Shown: positions 1-11,329, numbered from the stretch's first letter. The stretch is 64,000 nt of DNA from Blastomyces gilchristii SLH14081 (GCF_000003855.2 NW_003101682.1:2604525-2668524); one strand, 5' to 3'. Notes: generated by a model not told the origin, from the sequence alone. Numbers and translations are program-made.

Positions 1-198
1 GTTAGTTTTTTTTTTTTTTTTTTTTTTTTTTTGTTTTTTTTTTTTTTTTTTTTTTTTTTTTTGGCGCGTGGGGGAATTGCGGGTTAGGGGATGCAAGCTT
101 GGTATGAGATGGGATATGGGATATTGATATTGGGTTGGTTGGGTTGGTTTCATTGTGCTAACTGGCTGGCTGGTTACATTGATGCGTTGCGGATATAG
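1..198 (+). other. Probable intron sequence of the LCB1-like gene, with a long poly-T tract
   Basis: The exon starting at 199 is preceded by an AG acceptor (197-198) and a good branch-site sequence GCTAAC at about 157-162, so the bases just upstream are intronic. Two T runs (6-32 and 34-62, separated by one G) lie further left. The window opens with GTTAGT, which could be the donor, but that cannot be proven. No upstream coding exon is recognisable here, so the N-terminal part of the gene lies outside the window. Confidence 0.5.
6..62. repeat. Poly-T homopolymer tract (27 T, G, 29 T)
   Basis: Direct reading of the sequence. It lies in the presumed intron. Homopolymers of this size are unstable in sequencing and assembly, so the exact length is unreliable. 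Confidence 0.9.
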
Positions 199-1903
199 GA
201 AATTGATGACCTGGTTGAGGACTGGACTCCGGAACCGCTTGTAACGGCTCCTTCAGCGCGGGATGAGGCGGAAGTGGAGAAACGGGTTGTGCTCGCTGGG
301 TATGTGTTGTTCTCTTTTCATTTAATTTTTAAAAGAGCGAAATGCCAAAATAAAGACGATATTGTGACTCCATATACTACACACCGTGCTAACATTTTTT
401 TTTCTGCTTTCAAAATAAACAGACCAACAGGCCCTAAGTCGAAACTCACCAACGGCCGCACCGTGATCAATCTCGCCTCTCACAACTTCTATAATCTTGT
501 CACGAACGAAAACCTCAAGGAAAAAGCTATCCAGACCCTCCGCACATACGGCGTCGGCCCCTGCGGACCACCCGGCTTCTATGGAACACAAGACGTACAC
601 ATGCGCACTGAGGCAGACATTGCGGCCGCCCTAGGCGTACCTGCCTGCATCGTCTACGCGCAAGCGTTCTCTACGATATCTAGTGTTATCCCGTCTTTTT
701 CGAAGCGTGGTGATATCATTGTTGTGGATAAAGGAGTCAATTATGCGATTCGGAAGGGTATACAGATCTCGCGTAGCGCCGTGCGTTGGTATGAACATAA
801 TGATATGGAGGATTTGGAACGGGTCTTGAACAAGATTACGAAGGAGCAGGCGAAGAAGCCCTTGACGAGAAGGTTTATTATTACCGAGGCGCTGTTTGAG
901 AGCAGGGGGGATATGGTGGATTTACCGGCTATTGTGCGTCTCGCACTTTTCTGTCTACCTCTTTTCTTTTTGCCCCTTTTCATCCCTTGGTCTGCCGTTG
1001 TGACAAGCAAAGCAGCTGTAGAAGCTAACTTTTCATAATGAAAAGATCGAGCTTAAATTACGTTACAAATTCCGATTAGTCCTGGACGAGACCTGCTCGT
1101 TCGGCGTCCTGGGCCGCACCGGCCGCGGAATCACAGAACACCAAAACGTCGACGCGACAGAGGTTGATATGATCGTCGGCTCGCTGGCCGGGCCCCTTAT
1201 TGCTGGAGGCGGCTTCTGCGCTGGGTCAGAAGAAATTGTCCACCACCAGCGCATCTCCGCCAGCGCGTACTGCTACTCCGCCGCGCTTCCCGCCCTGCTG
1301 GCCACGACGGCTAGTGAAACCATCACCCTCTTGCAGAATAGTCCCGACCTTATCACGCAGCTGCGGGAGAATATCAAGGCGATGTGGGCCCAGCTGGATC
1401 CGCGGAGTGACTACGTCTACTGCACGTCTGCGCCGGAGAATCCGGTTATCCATCTCGTGCTGAAACCGGGTGTTGTCGCGGCGAAGAAGCTCTCCAATGA
1501 GGATCAGGTGGCTGTGATCCAGGATATTGTTGACGAGGTATGTTTCCTTCCCTCACATTCTTCGTCGTGTCTCCTCCGTTTAGCCTCTTTTTTATTCTTT
1601 CTCTTTCTTTTTCCTCCCCGCGCCTTTTCTTTTCTTTCTTCTCTTTTCTCTGCCAATTTAAATACCATTCACCTCATCCCAAGCCTAACCAACATATAAA
1701 ACGTTCCTCAGGCTCTCGCCAATGGCGTCCTCATCACCCGTTGTAAGGCCATCGAGGACGACGTGATTCCCAAGCGCATTGCAACTCCCGCCCCTCCTGC
1801 TCTCAAAGTAAGCTTAACGACAGGCATATCGCGGAAGGAGGTTGAGAAGGCGGGAACCGTAATCCGCCATGCTATTACGAAGGTTCTCAGACAGAGGCGA
1901 TGA
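199..1903 (+). CDS. LCB1: Serine palmitoyltransferase subunit 1 (LCB1 family), 5' partial
   Basis: Non-catalytic subunit of serine palmitoyltransferase, the ER-membrane enzyme that condenses serine with palmitoyl-CoA in the first step of sphingolipid synthesis. Visible exons are 199-299, 423-933, 1046-1537 and 1712-1903 (stop TGA at 1901), joined by introns of 123, 112 and 174 nt. Each intron has GT-AG ends and a CTAAC branch site. The spliced product starts at EIDDLVEDWTPEPLV and contains the family signature YGVGPCGPPGFYGTQDVH, whose Cys matches the residue mutated in human hereditary sensory neuropathy. It also has SKRGDI, HNDMEDLE, LVLDETCSFGVLGRTGRG and a C-terminal region ending in LRQRR. 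Where the catalytic LCB2 subunit carries its PLP lysine, this protein reads SLAGPLIAGGG, as expected for LCB1. About 432 residues are visible; family members are about 500-560, so the N-terminal membrane segment is missing beyond the left edge. Codon use and CpG content are normal, with no sign of repeat mutation. Confidence 0.93.
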
Positions 1904-2096
1904 TATTTGTTTCGAGGTGCGGCTGGCTTGGCTTTTATGGGGGCTTGGGGGCTTTCCAGCGTTCTTTTCTGATTTTCATGATGCTGGCTTTTTTTTTCTT
2001 CTTCTTCTTTCCCCGCATGGTTGTGGGGTTTTGGTTTTGTCTTTTCTTTCTACTACTAAGATAAAGGCTTGGGAGACTTCTTGTAATTCAGTACCA

Positions 2097-2111
2097 CCCC
2101 CCCCCCCCCCC
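2097..2111. repeat. C15 homopolymer followed by G5
   Basis: Fifteen C in a row directly followed by five G, in the spacer 3' of LCB1. The length may be inexact because such runs are error-prone. Confidence 0.9.
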
Positions 2112-3203
2112 GGGGGCTTTTATATTCTTATATAATAATGTTATTCACCTGGTCACCTACTTTTGTTCAACTCACCTGTACCCTATTATCCTCCTTATTT
2201 TTCTTTCCCCGTTTTGTCAATACATGTTGCCTTGTTTACGACGAGACTGGCGCGAACTACTGGCCATAGCTTCACTCTTGTTCACTCCTGTCCGACGCCT
2301 GTTGATTCTGTTCCCCCTTCCCTTCCTGGGCTCCTCAAGGATAATGTTACATGTATGAACCCCATAAGTGTAACCGCAGAGATTGCTTATCTGTACAGGA
2401 TATTTCATGTCAATTCCAATTCCCTGGTTATGTGCCGGCCCAGGTATGTGTGTATATACATACATGCATCCATATACAATAATTCGTTCGATGTTTCAGA
2501 AAACCTCGACACCATCATCGTCATACGGCTTACATCAAACTGGTCAGCCCGTCTTATCCCCTCTGCTCTGCCCAATCGATCCCCCCATACTAAGGATGCG
2601 TCCTCAACCACCCAGTTTTTCTGTACCACCCTCCACAACATGTCATTCTATGAAACAGGACTGCTTATTGAATGAACTGCGTTTGTTATTTAATCAATGA
2701 GACCCAAGGGGAAGAGGAAGGTGAAGTAGTACATCAGCAACCTGCTAGCTGGTGATTCTCGTTTGGGTTTGGGGAGGTTAGGGTAAGTTTTTCTCAAAAT
2801 TTTGAAAAAGAGAGAAGAAGGAAGTTTCTTGTTGGATCGTTCCCTGCTTGGATTGGATTGGATTGGGCTTTTGGGTTTGGTTTTTCCATCGTACCTGAGC
2901 TCCATACGTGGGTGAGGATGAGTCGTTGACAGTTGGCAGTCGGGATGATTGAGCGTATGTAGTTGGGAGCGGGTTTTTGGCTAGGGTTCTACTCTTTCTT
3001 CTTTTATATATATCATTTTTAACTAAGGTGTATCTTCTCATTCGCTTCATCTAATTCAACGGGAGTGTACTATTATTTAGTAGAGAGGATTGTTGTTTGC
3101 AGCCTGTTATTTGGTTAAGAGCCTCATTCCCACGACAACCAAATCAGGCCAACCGACTTGGGAATCCAACACCATTCCATTCACTCACATGCACAAAGAG
3201 AAC

Positions 3204-3204
3204 C

Positions 3205-3248
<44 letters not shown>

Positions 3249-3249
3249 C
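3204..3249. repeat. (CAA)n trinucleotide microsatellite, about 15 units
   Basis: Uninterrupted CAA repeats in the spacer. In one frame this would encode polyglutamine, but the surrounding frame is short and has no gene-like features, so it is treated as a non-coding microsatellite. Confidence 0.9.
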
Positions 3250-5384
3250 GCCGCCTCAAGTCTCTTTTCACAACAATAATGTCTTAGTTGTATCCGGGAC
3301 AGTTTTCCTTATAAATAGAACGCTACATTGAAACCAAACAAAGAAGCAACATAAAACCTCAACTGCGACCTTATTTTCTAATGAACAGATCGGAAAAGGC
3401 CACATTGTCAGCCAGCTTGCTGTCCTGTTAGGTTTGCGCTACAATCGCAACAGTACTCTTGACCAGGCCTCTTTGGAATAATGAACGCATCAAGCCTCGG
3501 GTATCCCCTGCCAAGCCAGAGTCTTGTGTCACGCATCGTGTGTCGATTGATCAAGCTGGTTAGGTAGACCCGACGTTCAGTCCAATTTGATATTCCCAAC
3601 TACTCTGGTTTGGTTCCTGGAATTTGCCCCGTCTCTCTTGAGAAAGTCTCTCTTGGGAACGAAAACGGGGCGTCCCGGAAAACTTGCCAACGAAACAAAG
3701 CAGCGAATGAGGGAAACAGAAAACGAAAATCCAGAAGGTTGTGTCGCGTTTGAGATGTCGTGGCTCCAAAGGAGAAAAAAAAGAAAAAAAAAAATCAATG
3801 CTGCGCTTGGCTTCGCTCTCTTGTCCTGGACCCTCAGTTAGATTTTTGATACAGTGATACAGGGGTATCTCTGAACGCTATATGTCAATCTTCACTAAAT
3901 AGGGGCCGCTACAGTTGGCTGCATTGCCTGTTCAATAATGCAGTCGCTGATTAATGCGCCGAGGATACACCCTGCTGATTGGCTGTCTGTCTACCTTGCA
4001 TATCCCGTTCGACAAGCATCCAAGCCATAAGGAGATGAGATGATGAAACCGGACAAACACGGACGCGGAGACGTCTACGGGAAATGGCGGTGTTAATTCG
4101 ACTCCCATAAACAACTACGCACAAACGGTGAGAATGAGGTACGGTACGTCCCATTTGGACAACTCACCGACAAAAGCGTAGAGAAAGAGAATGGTATCGG
4201 ATCTCCTCAGGGCAACATATGTGGCACTTCTTTAATCAGTTTACCGATTTCGCCTTTTTGCTACTTACAATCTTCTCTTCAAAGGAGAAAAGAAATTACC
4301 GTGTTTTCCTGCTTTGGGTTACCGCTCAGCCAATCTCTACACCCCATCGCCAACTCCCAACTACTAACAAGCACATGTACATGTTCCAATATGTATAGCA
4401 GTTCTTGCACACCCTAAGAAAAATAAAACTGGATCATGTTGCGTTCCTGGCCGATTTCGTTTCTTTCCAGTTCAACGCCGCCATTGCCTGTCCTTATCAC
4501 CCCAATCTCCTCAGACCATCATTCATTCCCTTTGTTGGCAAGAGTTGATGCGCTGCCTGAAGTCGCCTTTCTCCGCGACTCCGGTGTTGGTGTTGCCATC
4601 TTGTTCGCCTCTAAACTAAGTCGATCTGTACTTCTTTCACATAACACTCGTTACTTTATTTTATTCCTTCTTCTTCTTTTTTTTTTTTTTTTATCTGTTT
4701 TAAATTCTTCAGGCCGAGCCTGGGGTTGGCTGCTGGTAATGCTCCTTTTTGTGAGCCCCGGCTTATTCCACTCCTTTTCTATTTTTGAAAGCTTTTATCT
4801 TTCTCACTACTAGTCAGTCTTTATCGAGCTATACTCGGTTGTCATTGCTCAACTAGTGTCTGAGATTTCTCCAGTCGGGGATTTTTATTTTTTATCATTC
4901 ATTTTATTCTACTTACCTTCGTTACTTCTTGAGGGAGTCCTCGGCTTTGACCTTGCACCCAGTGCGCGATGGCCTCCTGAATACCTACCTGCTTCGTCTG
5001 GTAGTGATATATTGAACTCAGTCCCTCCTTATACCCTCCCTATTCAGACACCCTTGCCTTTCGCCCCTGCGAAGCAGTCCTATCTTTTACAAAATACAAA
5101 CTTAACCATGCGTTGTGAATCTCTTGAACGCCAATCTCTCAATTAGCTTGTTTCATCAAGCTCCAACAACCTTGCACTTCATTGCAAAAGGAAAGAATCC
5201 CGTCGTTCATATCGCCGGCGTTGACAAATACAACCCTAGCTTCTTCGTGCACACACCAACATATTGATATACTGGAGTGGCCAGGGTCTCATTTTCCTGT
5301 TGCTGGGGCTAAATACCACCACGAAAACAGTCTCACGTTCACAACTTATACTAGCTCGTGAACTTCGAATCAGTGGGCTGTGGA

Positions 5385-5393
5385 GATATATAT
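5385..5393 (+). promoter_or_regulatory. Possible TATA element of the GH17 gene
   Basis: GATATATAT motif about 310 bp upstream of the GH17 start codon, in a region otherwise of mixed composition. Position and sequence are the only evidence; the leader would be fairly long. Confidence 0.25.
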
Positions 5394-5701
5394 TCAACCC
5401 ACTTGTTGTATGCCCTATTTCCGGGTGAGTGAAGTTTCCTTCTATCGTGTCAATTTGTGAGATCCAACCTTTTCTTCCCTGTCAAGGCTGTCCTCATATT
5501 GCTCCATTTCATTAGAACGAGGGTCGCTGAAAAGTTTTAAAGCTGCATTCTGGGCATTTACATATACTTGTTTACCTCTGCTCTTGTAATTACGGCTTCC
5601 TCTTGACTGACTGATAATGCACACACAGCGCTCCTCTCATCCCACATAGAGGGCCATCCATCCTTGGGAAATCTTCACATACATTGCACAAAAGTAAATA
5701 C

Positions 5702-7037
5702 ATGACAATGAAGACTGGTATCTTCACTATTACCGCGCTCTCTTTTCTAGGAGTAACAGAGGCCCTCCCGAGACGTAAGTTCTCTTGTTTTCTGCTTGTA
5801 ATATGTACTACTATACTAAACTTAGCCATGAGATTGGAAGCTGATATATCTTGACGGCAGCCTACCGACCTCAAAATGCCAAGCGCGCGACCTTGACTAA
5901 ATATGTCATTGTTGATGTGCCTGGGGTCGTCGTTTGGGTCAACCAGAATGGGAAACCTATTAAAACTGAGACCAAAGGCCTGGTGTCTACTTACACGGCT
6001 CCGCTGTCCACTGTCACGCAACACCTCCACTCGCCCAAGGGTCTAGCAACCAAAAATGTCCAACTTCCAGTTTCACCACTGCCTCCACTTCCACTTCCAC
6101 CACCACCTTCAGCTGCTGCTCCCACACCTCCTGGAGGCAAATCTAACGTTGTTGACTTACCCAACTTGCCTCCACTTCCTTCGCCCAGTAAACCTTCACT
6201 TCCACTCCCTCTACCACCACCACTATCATCTCCGAAGGACCCCGCGGCCCCTAACTTACCACGAAAGGATTGGGAGGTATGCTACGCCCCATACCGAAGT
6301 GACGGCGGATGCAAATCTGAGAAAGAAATCGACGACGACTCTCCAAACTAGGCAAATACAACGTCATTCGTTTCTACGGGGTTGACTGCGATCAGGTCCC
6401 CAAAATCGTAGCTGCCGCTAAGAAGCACAACAAGAAACTGTTCGCCGGCATCTTTGACATCAACGATCTCGACAACGGTTTACACACTTTGATTGAGGGC
6501 GCCAAATCCGCCTGGCCAATCATCACTACAGTCTCTATCGGCAATGAACTTGTAAACAACGGCCAAGCCTCTGCCGATGCGGTCGTCAAAGCAGTAAACA
6601 CCGCCCGCTCGAAACTGCGCGGAGCGGGTTACAAAGGCCCTGTCGTCACTGTTGACACTTTCGTCGCGCTTATCGACCACCCAGAACTCTGCAAAGCCTC
6701 CGATTACTGTGCTGCGAACTGCCATGCCTTCTTCGACCCCAATATCGACGCGTCTCGTGCGGGGGAGTTTGTCAAGGACCAGATGAAGCGTGTGTCTGCT
6801 GCTGCAGGAGGGGGAAAGATGACTATTATTACGGAATCCGGCTGGCCGAAATCCGGACAATCGAATGGGAAGGCAGTGCCGTCCAAGAAGAACCAGCAGC
6901 TGGCGCTGCAGAGTTTGAACAACGCATTTGCGAATGATGATGATGCTGGATTGTTTTTGTTTTCTGCTTTTGATGATCCGTGGAAGAAGGATATTGCGGG
7001 AACATTTGGATCGGAGAAGTTCTGGGGGATTTTGTGA
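5702..7037 (+). pseudogene. Secreted GH17 endo-beta-1,3-glucanase (cell-wall glucanase) with a one-base frameshift
   Basis: Family GH17 enzymes hydrolyse or rearrange beta-1,3-glucan in the fungal wall. Exon 1 (5702-5774) encodes a signal peptide of roughly 22 residues (MTMKTGIFTITALSFLGVTEA); a second in-frame ATG lies at 5708. An 86-nt intron (5775-5860, GTAAGT...CAG) follows. Exon 2 carries a proline-rich linker (about 6060-6270) and then the catalytic domain from WEVCYAPYRSDGG. The acid/base Glu is in SIGNELVNNG (GAA at 6546) and the nucleophile Glu in TIITESGWPKSG (GAA at 6834). The frame ends at KFWGIL (stop 7035-7037) with no GPI signal. At about 6340 the frame reads into a stop (6349). 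Restarting one base earlier, at 6342, continues the family sequence directly (SKLGKYNVIRFYGVDC), so one base is missing. Everything else looks intact, so this is either a very recent null allele or a sequencing error. Confidence 0.88.
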
Positions 7038-7302
7038 AAAATGTTTTTGGGGCTGCTGTTCAATTTTTGGAATTTGGCATATTTATCTTACATTTTTCTG
7101 TTTTCGGAGGGAGTGTATCTGTGAGCTATTAGCGAGCTTGACTCTCTTCTATATTGATTTATAAGTGCAGGTGTTGGAGTAGAGAACAAACATTGAAGAG
7201 GTGAGTGAGAGGAATGTAGCAGCAGTGTTACCACAGTAATCACCTCACAATTCACACATGTAATAATGTAATCTAGCTACAGTGTCACACAATGAAACTT
7301 TT

Positions 7303-7440
7303 AGGGCCTGTTCGGTGACCCCGTCCAGGGCCCTATAAATCCGTAGAGTGCCAGCTTGTACGACCCTGGACGGCTCTGGCCGGGGTTATACACGCTAACC
7401 TGGCCGGATACCAAGCATGCCAAGCTGGCAGTCAGATTCA
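7303..7440. repeat. GC-rich nested inverted repeats, possible MITE remnant at the compartment boundary
   Basis: Starts GGGCCTGTTCGGTGACC. CCGTCCAGGG (about 7321) pairs with CCCTGGACGG (about 7362), and TGCCAGCTT (about 7349) pairs with CAAGCTGGCA (about 7422). The composition differs from the AT-rich DNA that begins immediately to the right. No clear target duplication was found, so the element type is uncertain. Confidence 0.45.
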
Positions 7441-7627
7441 TATTATAGAGTTCAACGGTGTAACTATTTAGTTGAAAAAGTGATAGATCTAAACCTATTC
7501 AAGTTAAATCTGTAGTTACTGTATACGCTGGAATGATGTGCTGACACATTCCAGTGTGGCCTGCAAATTGTGGAAGGTGTAAAGCTTGCTTGATTGAAAG
7601 GTTGCTACCTTGCAGGAAGCAGAAAAC

Positions 7628-8905
7628 TTGACCTCGCTAAGTGCGCCACTTGACCTCGTTATGTAAGCTGACCTCGCAAATGTGGCCTGTGCCACTACCT
7701 GACCTCGCTCAATACATCTTTTCTTGTAATTTGAAACCACTCAATTATTTATCATCAATTCTACAATCAATTCAAAATCAATTTAAAATCAATTTAATAC
7801 TGAAATTATTCTTGAATTTAATAATAAAGTAAGTATTAGACTGACCGTGTGACCGTGTCTGAGACCAGGACCAGATTTTTTGATAGTCTCATTACCAATT
7901 CGACTGATCTCATTACACAGTTTTAACATTAGATAGTAGTCTCATACTGTCCCAGTGAGACTTACTGTCTACTCTTGTCACATTTTCCAAATGAGATCAT
8001 GATTTCCACTTCTCAATTTAAATTATTTTTATTACTTTAAATGACTTTAAATCTCATTTGAGCATTATCAAAAAGTGTTACTTTTTAAAAAATTAAAAAT
8101 AGTCTAAAAAAAACCTTAAAATGTCTAAAAATAGTAACTTTATGTCAAGAATGAGACTAAATGAGATCAAATGAGACCACTTTCTCATTTTTTTCAAGTC
8201 ATGATTTCATTTTAAGATCTGATATATAGTCACTTTACATGTTTTTTTGATAGTCAGTCTCAGCAGAATTCATGCCAAGAAATGTATGAGATCAGATCAA
8301 ATGAGATCAAATGTGAAATTCATAGTTCTGACAGCCAGTCTAGTAAGTATTTATATAATTTACACTGAATTAATTATTAACTGATTTTCAATCAATTATT
8401 AATTACTTAAATATACAGATTGAATTTATTTTATTACTATAATTAATTAATAATTAATTCAGAATCAATTCAAAATCAATTCAAAATTAATTTAATACTG
8501 AAATTATTCTTGAATTTAATAATAATACTGAATTGATTATCAACTGATTTTCAATCAATTATTAATTACTTAAATATATAGATTAAATCTATTTTTATTA
8601 CTATAATTAATTCAGAATCAATTCAGAATCAATTTAAAATCAATTTAAAATCAATTATTAACTATTTTTATCTTGATATATTTTAAAATTCTGTAAAACA
8701 TCTCTTTATATTCTATATGAATTTATCTGTTTATTTAATTAATTATAAATCAGCTATACATGCTTTGATTGATTGATGAGCTGAATAAATAAGTGAATTG
8801 AAAGATTGAAAGTCAATTACCAACTGATTATTACTGTATTATACGAGGTCAGAGTTATGATTATGTAATGAGATTAAGTGACACACTTAGTGAGGTCAAG
8901 TTTTC
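7628..8905. mobile_element. Palindromic AT-rich element with AAAACTTGACCTCG-type termini (MITE-like)
   Basis: The left end AAAACTTGACCTCGCTAAGTG (about 7627) is mirrored by CACTTAGTGAGGTCAAGTTTT near 8885-8905. The motif TGACCTCG occurs four times within about 80 bp at the left end (about 7630-7706), and its complement recurs near the right end, as with subterminal transposase-binding repeats. The interior is very AT-rich and non-coding. It is interrupted by a short hAT copy (7837-8342). A second partial copy of the left arm lies at 28835-29158. Confidence 0.55.
7837..8342. mobile_element. Short non-autonomous hAT element (copy A, 506 bp)
   Basis: It is bounded by the 8-bp duplication GTAAGTAT (7829-7836 and 8343-8350). 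It starts TAGACTGACCG and ends CAGTCTA, as do the long hAT copies in this window. About 80 bp at its right end matches theirs (GCCAAGAAATGTATGAGATC). It carries several TGAGATCAAATGAGA-like subterminal repeats and no coding capacity. Confidence 0.85.
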
Positions 8906-8937
8906 TGTATACATCTTGCTTCTATATACACGCTAGC
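8343..8937. other. Non-coding AT-rich continuation of the palindromic element
   Basis: Contains parts of the 184-bp unit in direct orientation (about 8343-8650) and a unique AT-rich centre. No ORF or RNA gene was seen. Confidence 0.6.
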
Positions 8938-9096
8938 TTGTGAAAAGGTATATGATGAAAGGATGAGTAAGCCAGATCACGTGATCTGACACTCTCTTGA
9001 AGAATAACGGGGTTGTGATGTACGTAAAGAATAGTCGAAGATTCACTTACTCATTGAGCGTACCAATCAATCAAAGCACATATAGCTGATTCATAC
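8938..9096. repeat. Partial copia-type LTR fragment
   Basis: TGTGAAAAGGTATATGATGAAAGGATGAGTAAG at 8938 onward matches the start of the sequence at 9811. It retains several CpG, unlike its surroundings. It runs into the N gap, so its other end is not visible. Confidence 0.45.
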
Positions 9097-9235
9097 NNNN
9101 NNNNNNNNNNNNNNNNNNNNNNNNNNNNNNNNNNNNNNNNNNNNNNNNNNNNNNNNNNNNNNNNNNNNNNNNNNNNNNNNNNNNNNNNNNNNNNNNNNNN
9201 NNNNNNNNNNNNNNNNNNNNNNNNNNNNNNNNNNN
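9097..9235. other. Assembly gap (N run, 139 positions)
   Basis: Undetermined bases between AT-rich repeats. Confidence 1.
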
Positions 9236-9239
9236 GATG

Positions 9240-9770
9240 AATTCAGTCATAAACAATTCAGTATAAATTATATAATACTTACTTTATTATTAAATTCAAG
9301 AATAATTTCAGTATTAAATTAATTTTGAATTGATTTTAAATTGATTCTGAATCAATTGTTAATTAATTATAGTAATAAAATAAATTCAATCTATATATTT
9401 AAGTAATTAATAATTGATTGAAAATCAGTTGATAATTAATTCAGTGTAAATTATATAAATACTTACTTTATTATTAAATTCAAGAATAATTTCAGTACTA
9501 AATTAATTTTGAGTTGATTTTAAATTAATTCTGAATTAATTGTTAATTAATTATAGTAATAAAATAAATTCAATCTATATATTTAAGTAATTAATAATTG
9601 ATTGAAAATCAGTTAATAATCAATTCCGTGTAAATTATATAAATACTTACTTTATTATTAAATTCAAGAATAATTTCAGTATTAAATTAATTTTAAATTG
9701 ATTTTAAATTGATTTTAAATTGATTGTAGAATTGATGATAAATAGTTAAGTAATTTCAAATTACAAGTTT
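9240..9770. repeat. 184-bp tandem repeat, about 2.8 units, inverted relative to the left arm
   Basis: ACTTTATTATTAAATTCAAG recurs at 9281, 9465 and 9649, a constant spacing of 184 bp. The unit is the reverse complement of sequence at about 7740-7830 and 8343-8650, so the two sets form a large imperfect palindrome around the N gap. It is non-coding and extremely AT-rich. Confidence 0.8.
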
Positions 9771-9810
9771 TCTACTTTCTGAGATAAAGTTTTCTGCTTT
9801 CTGACTAGGT

Positions 9811-10908
9811 TGTGAAAAGTTATATAATGAAAGAATTAGTAAGTCAGATCACATGACCTGACACTCTTACTTACCAGAGTAACTATACATGATGTTATAT
9901 ACAAAATTCACCTTTAAATCAAGTACAGGTATAAAAAATGACTGAAAAATATGTAGTAATGAAAAATCAGTTATAAGATATATTATTTTTTATTTCTCTA
10001 TTTCTTCATCTTCATATTCTTCTTTCAACACATATATTTCAATGTTTTAAGTGATTTAGTAAGCTTATCTACTGTTTTCTTAGCAGATGAAATATATCAG
10101 ATAGTTATCTTATTCTTATAGATAAGATTCTGAAGAATGTGAAAACAGACCTCTATATACTTCAAGCAGTATGAAATTGCTTTGAAAGAGAATAGCTCTA
10201 TGACAGACTTATTATCAGCATAAATTATATAAGTCAGATTATTAGCTGTGATAGAAATAAGATAATTATCAGTATTCAGATTATTAAAATAGAATGAAAT
10301 AAATTCAGTGTCTTCTAGAAGCTCTCAGAGACAGATAAGCTTATATATAGTCTCAGAGAATGTGATATATTCAGCCTCTGTTAATAATTTAGAAATCTCT
10401 GTTTATCAGTAACTCTGTCATACAATAAGACTATCTGTTTTATAGATGATATAATCAGTAGTTGAATAAGATTCTGAATCTCTATCAGCTTAATCAGTAT
10501 CTGTATATACTACAGGTTCAATTTCAGCACCTCTGTGATAGATTATACTCTTATTAAGAACTCTGTAGATATCAGAGTGTATACTTGTATATAGCTCAGT
10601 TCTTTGATATAGACTGAAAGCTGAATCATTTAAGAAATTCTGTAGCAAAGCTCATATCAGAATATGTATTGAATATCAGATATTACAGAAATCTGATACT
10701 GAAGTAATAGAATTATAGAGTAAATTCTGCTATATATGTAATTAATTTCTCATTATTATTTATAAAATCAACATTCTTCTTCATAGAAGTGAATGTAGAA
10801 TAATAGTTATTTATTGAAAACTTCTTCAGAAGATTTCTTATAAAGAGAAGTTAAAATAATGTTAATAAAGTTAAATCTCTATCAATCTTTATACTCAGAT
10901 AGTGATTG
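9811..10908 (-). pseudogene. Copia retrotransposon fragment 2: RNase H end of pol plus possible LTR
   Basis: On the minus strand, sequence near 10080-10170 translates to a degenerate copia RNase H C-terminus (KYIEVCFHIL, then KTVDKLTKSL). Family members typically have a KHIDIRYHFIR-like block and an ADxxTK block here. TGTGAAAAG at 9811 may be the outer end of its 3' LTR. Stops are frequent. The upstream part of pol is missing because the fragment is cut by a gypsy LTR at 10909. Confidence 0.6.
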
Positions 10909-11069
10909 TGTGATTCAAAGATTGCTTAAGTCAGTGTATGATTACAGGCGTACACCGGCTTCTTATATACATTATCTAAATTAATTAGTGACTGCTAGAG
11001 CTTCTTTACATTTGTAAGTGTGTTCAGAAGCAGCTGTATTATTATTCAGCAGTCATATATTCTTCTTCT
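10909..11069 (-). repeat. Truncated LTR of the gypsy-1/2/3 family
   Basis: Starts TGTGATTCAAAG and follows the family LTR (14825-14990) up to ATATTCTTCT. The last few bases are replaced by the copia LTR that begins at 11070. No gypsy body is attached. Confidence 0.8.
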
Positions 11070-11178
11070 TGAAGAATAACGTTGTTATGTTATGTGTGTG
11101 TAATCTATCTACGCGAGTTACACTAAATGAATAGGTTGGGGTGGCACATGACTAAAGTAGATGTAGTAATCACTAACA
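11070..11178 (-). repeat. Copia-1 3' LTR (109 bp)
   Basis: Reads TGTTAGTGATTACTACATC...GTTATTCTTCA on the minus strand (TG...CA ends). Similar to 28639-28741. It retains the CpG-containing core CTACGCGAGTTACAC. Confidence 0.65.
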
Positions 11179-11329
11179 CTCTTCCTTGCTACACTGAGAT
11201 CTATAAGCTTCCACCCAGAGCCTCTCTCATTCTCAAATCTTTCAAAAACATAATAATAATTAATTACATTAATCAGACTCTGATTTTCTTATTAGAAAAG
11301 ATGTCTGTACAGCAATAACTGTAAAAATT

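Larger units (their letters stand above)
1904..5701. other. Intergenic spacer between LCB1 and the GH17 gene; no gene recognised
   Basis: About 3.8 kb with normal GC and CpG content. It holds pyrimidine-rich stretches, a C15 run, a (CAA)n tract and a few open frames of 60-170 codons. None of these frames has recognisable motifs, splice-supported extension or convincing composition. It probably contains the LCB1 3' end and the GH17 promoter and leader. A poorly conserved gene or a non-coding RNA cannot be excluded. Confidence 0.55.

Noticed and set aside
741..1010. Minus-strand open frame over LCB1 exon 2
   Set aside because: Shadow of a well-supported coding exon on the plus strand.
2163..2675. 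170-codon open frame 3' of LCB1
   Set aside because: No recognisable motif, overlaps other open frames on both strands, and lies in low-complexity spacer; openness at this length occurs by chance in pyrimidine-rich sequence.
4436..4813. 125-codon open frame upstream of the GH17 gene
   Set aside because: Hydrophobic low-complexity translation from a T-rich tract with no start context or splice-supported extension; more likely promoter or leader sequence.
10909..11069. Gypsy LTR read first as an independent MITE with GTGRTTC termini
   Set aside because: The same sequence bounds gypsy-1 on both sides and starts gypsy-2 and gypsy-3, so it is an LTR and not a separate DNA element.
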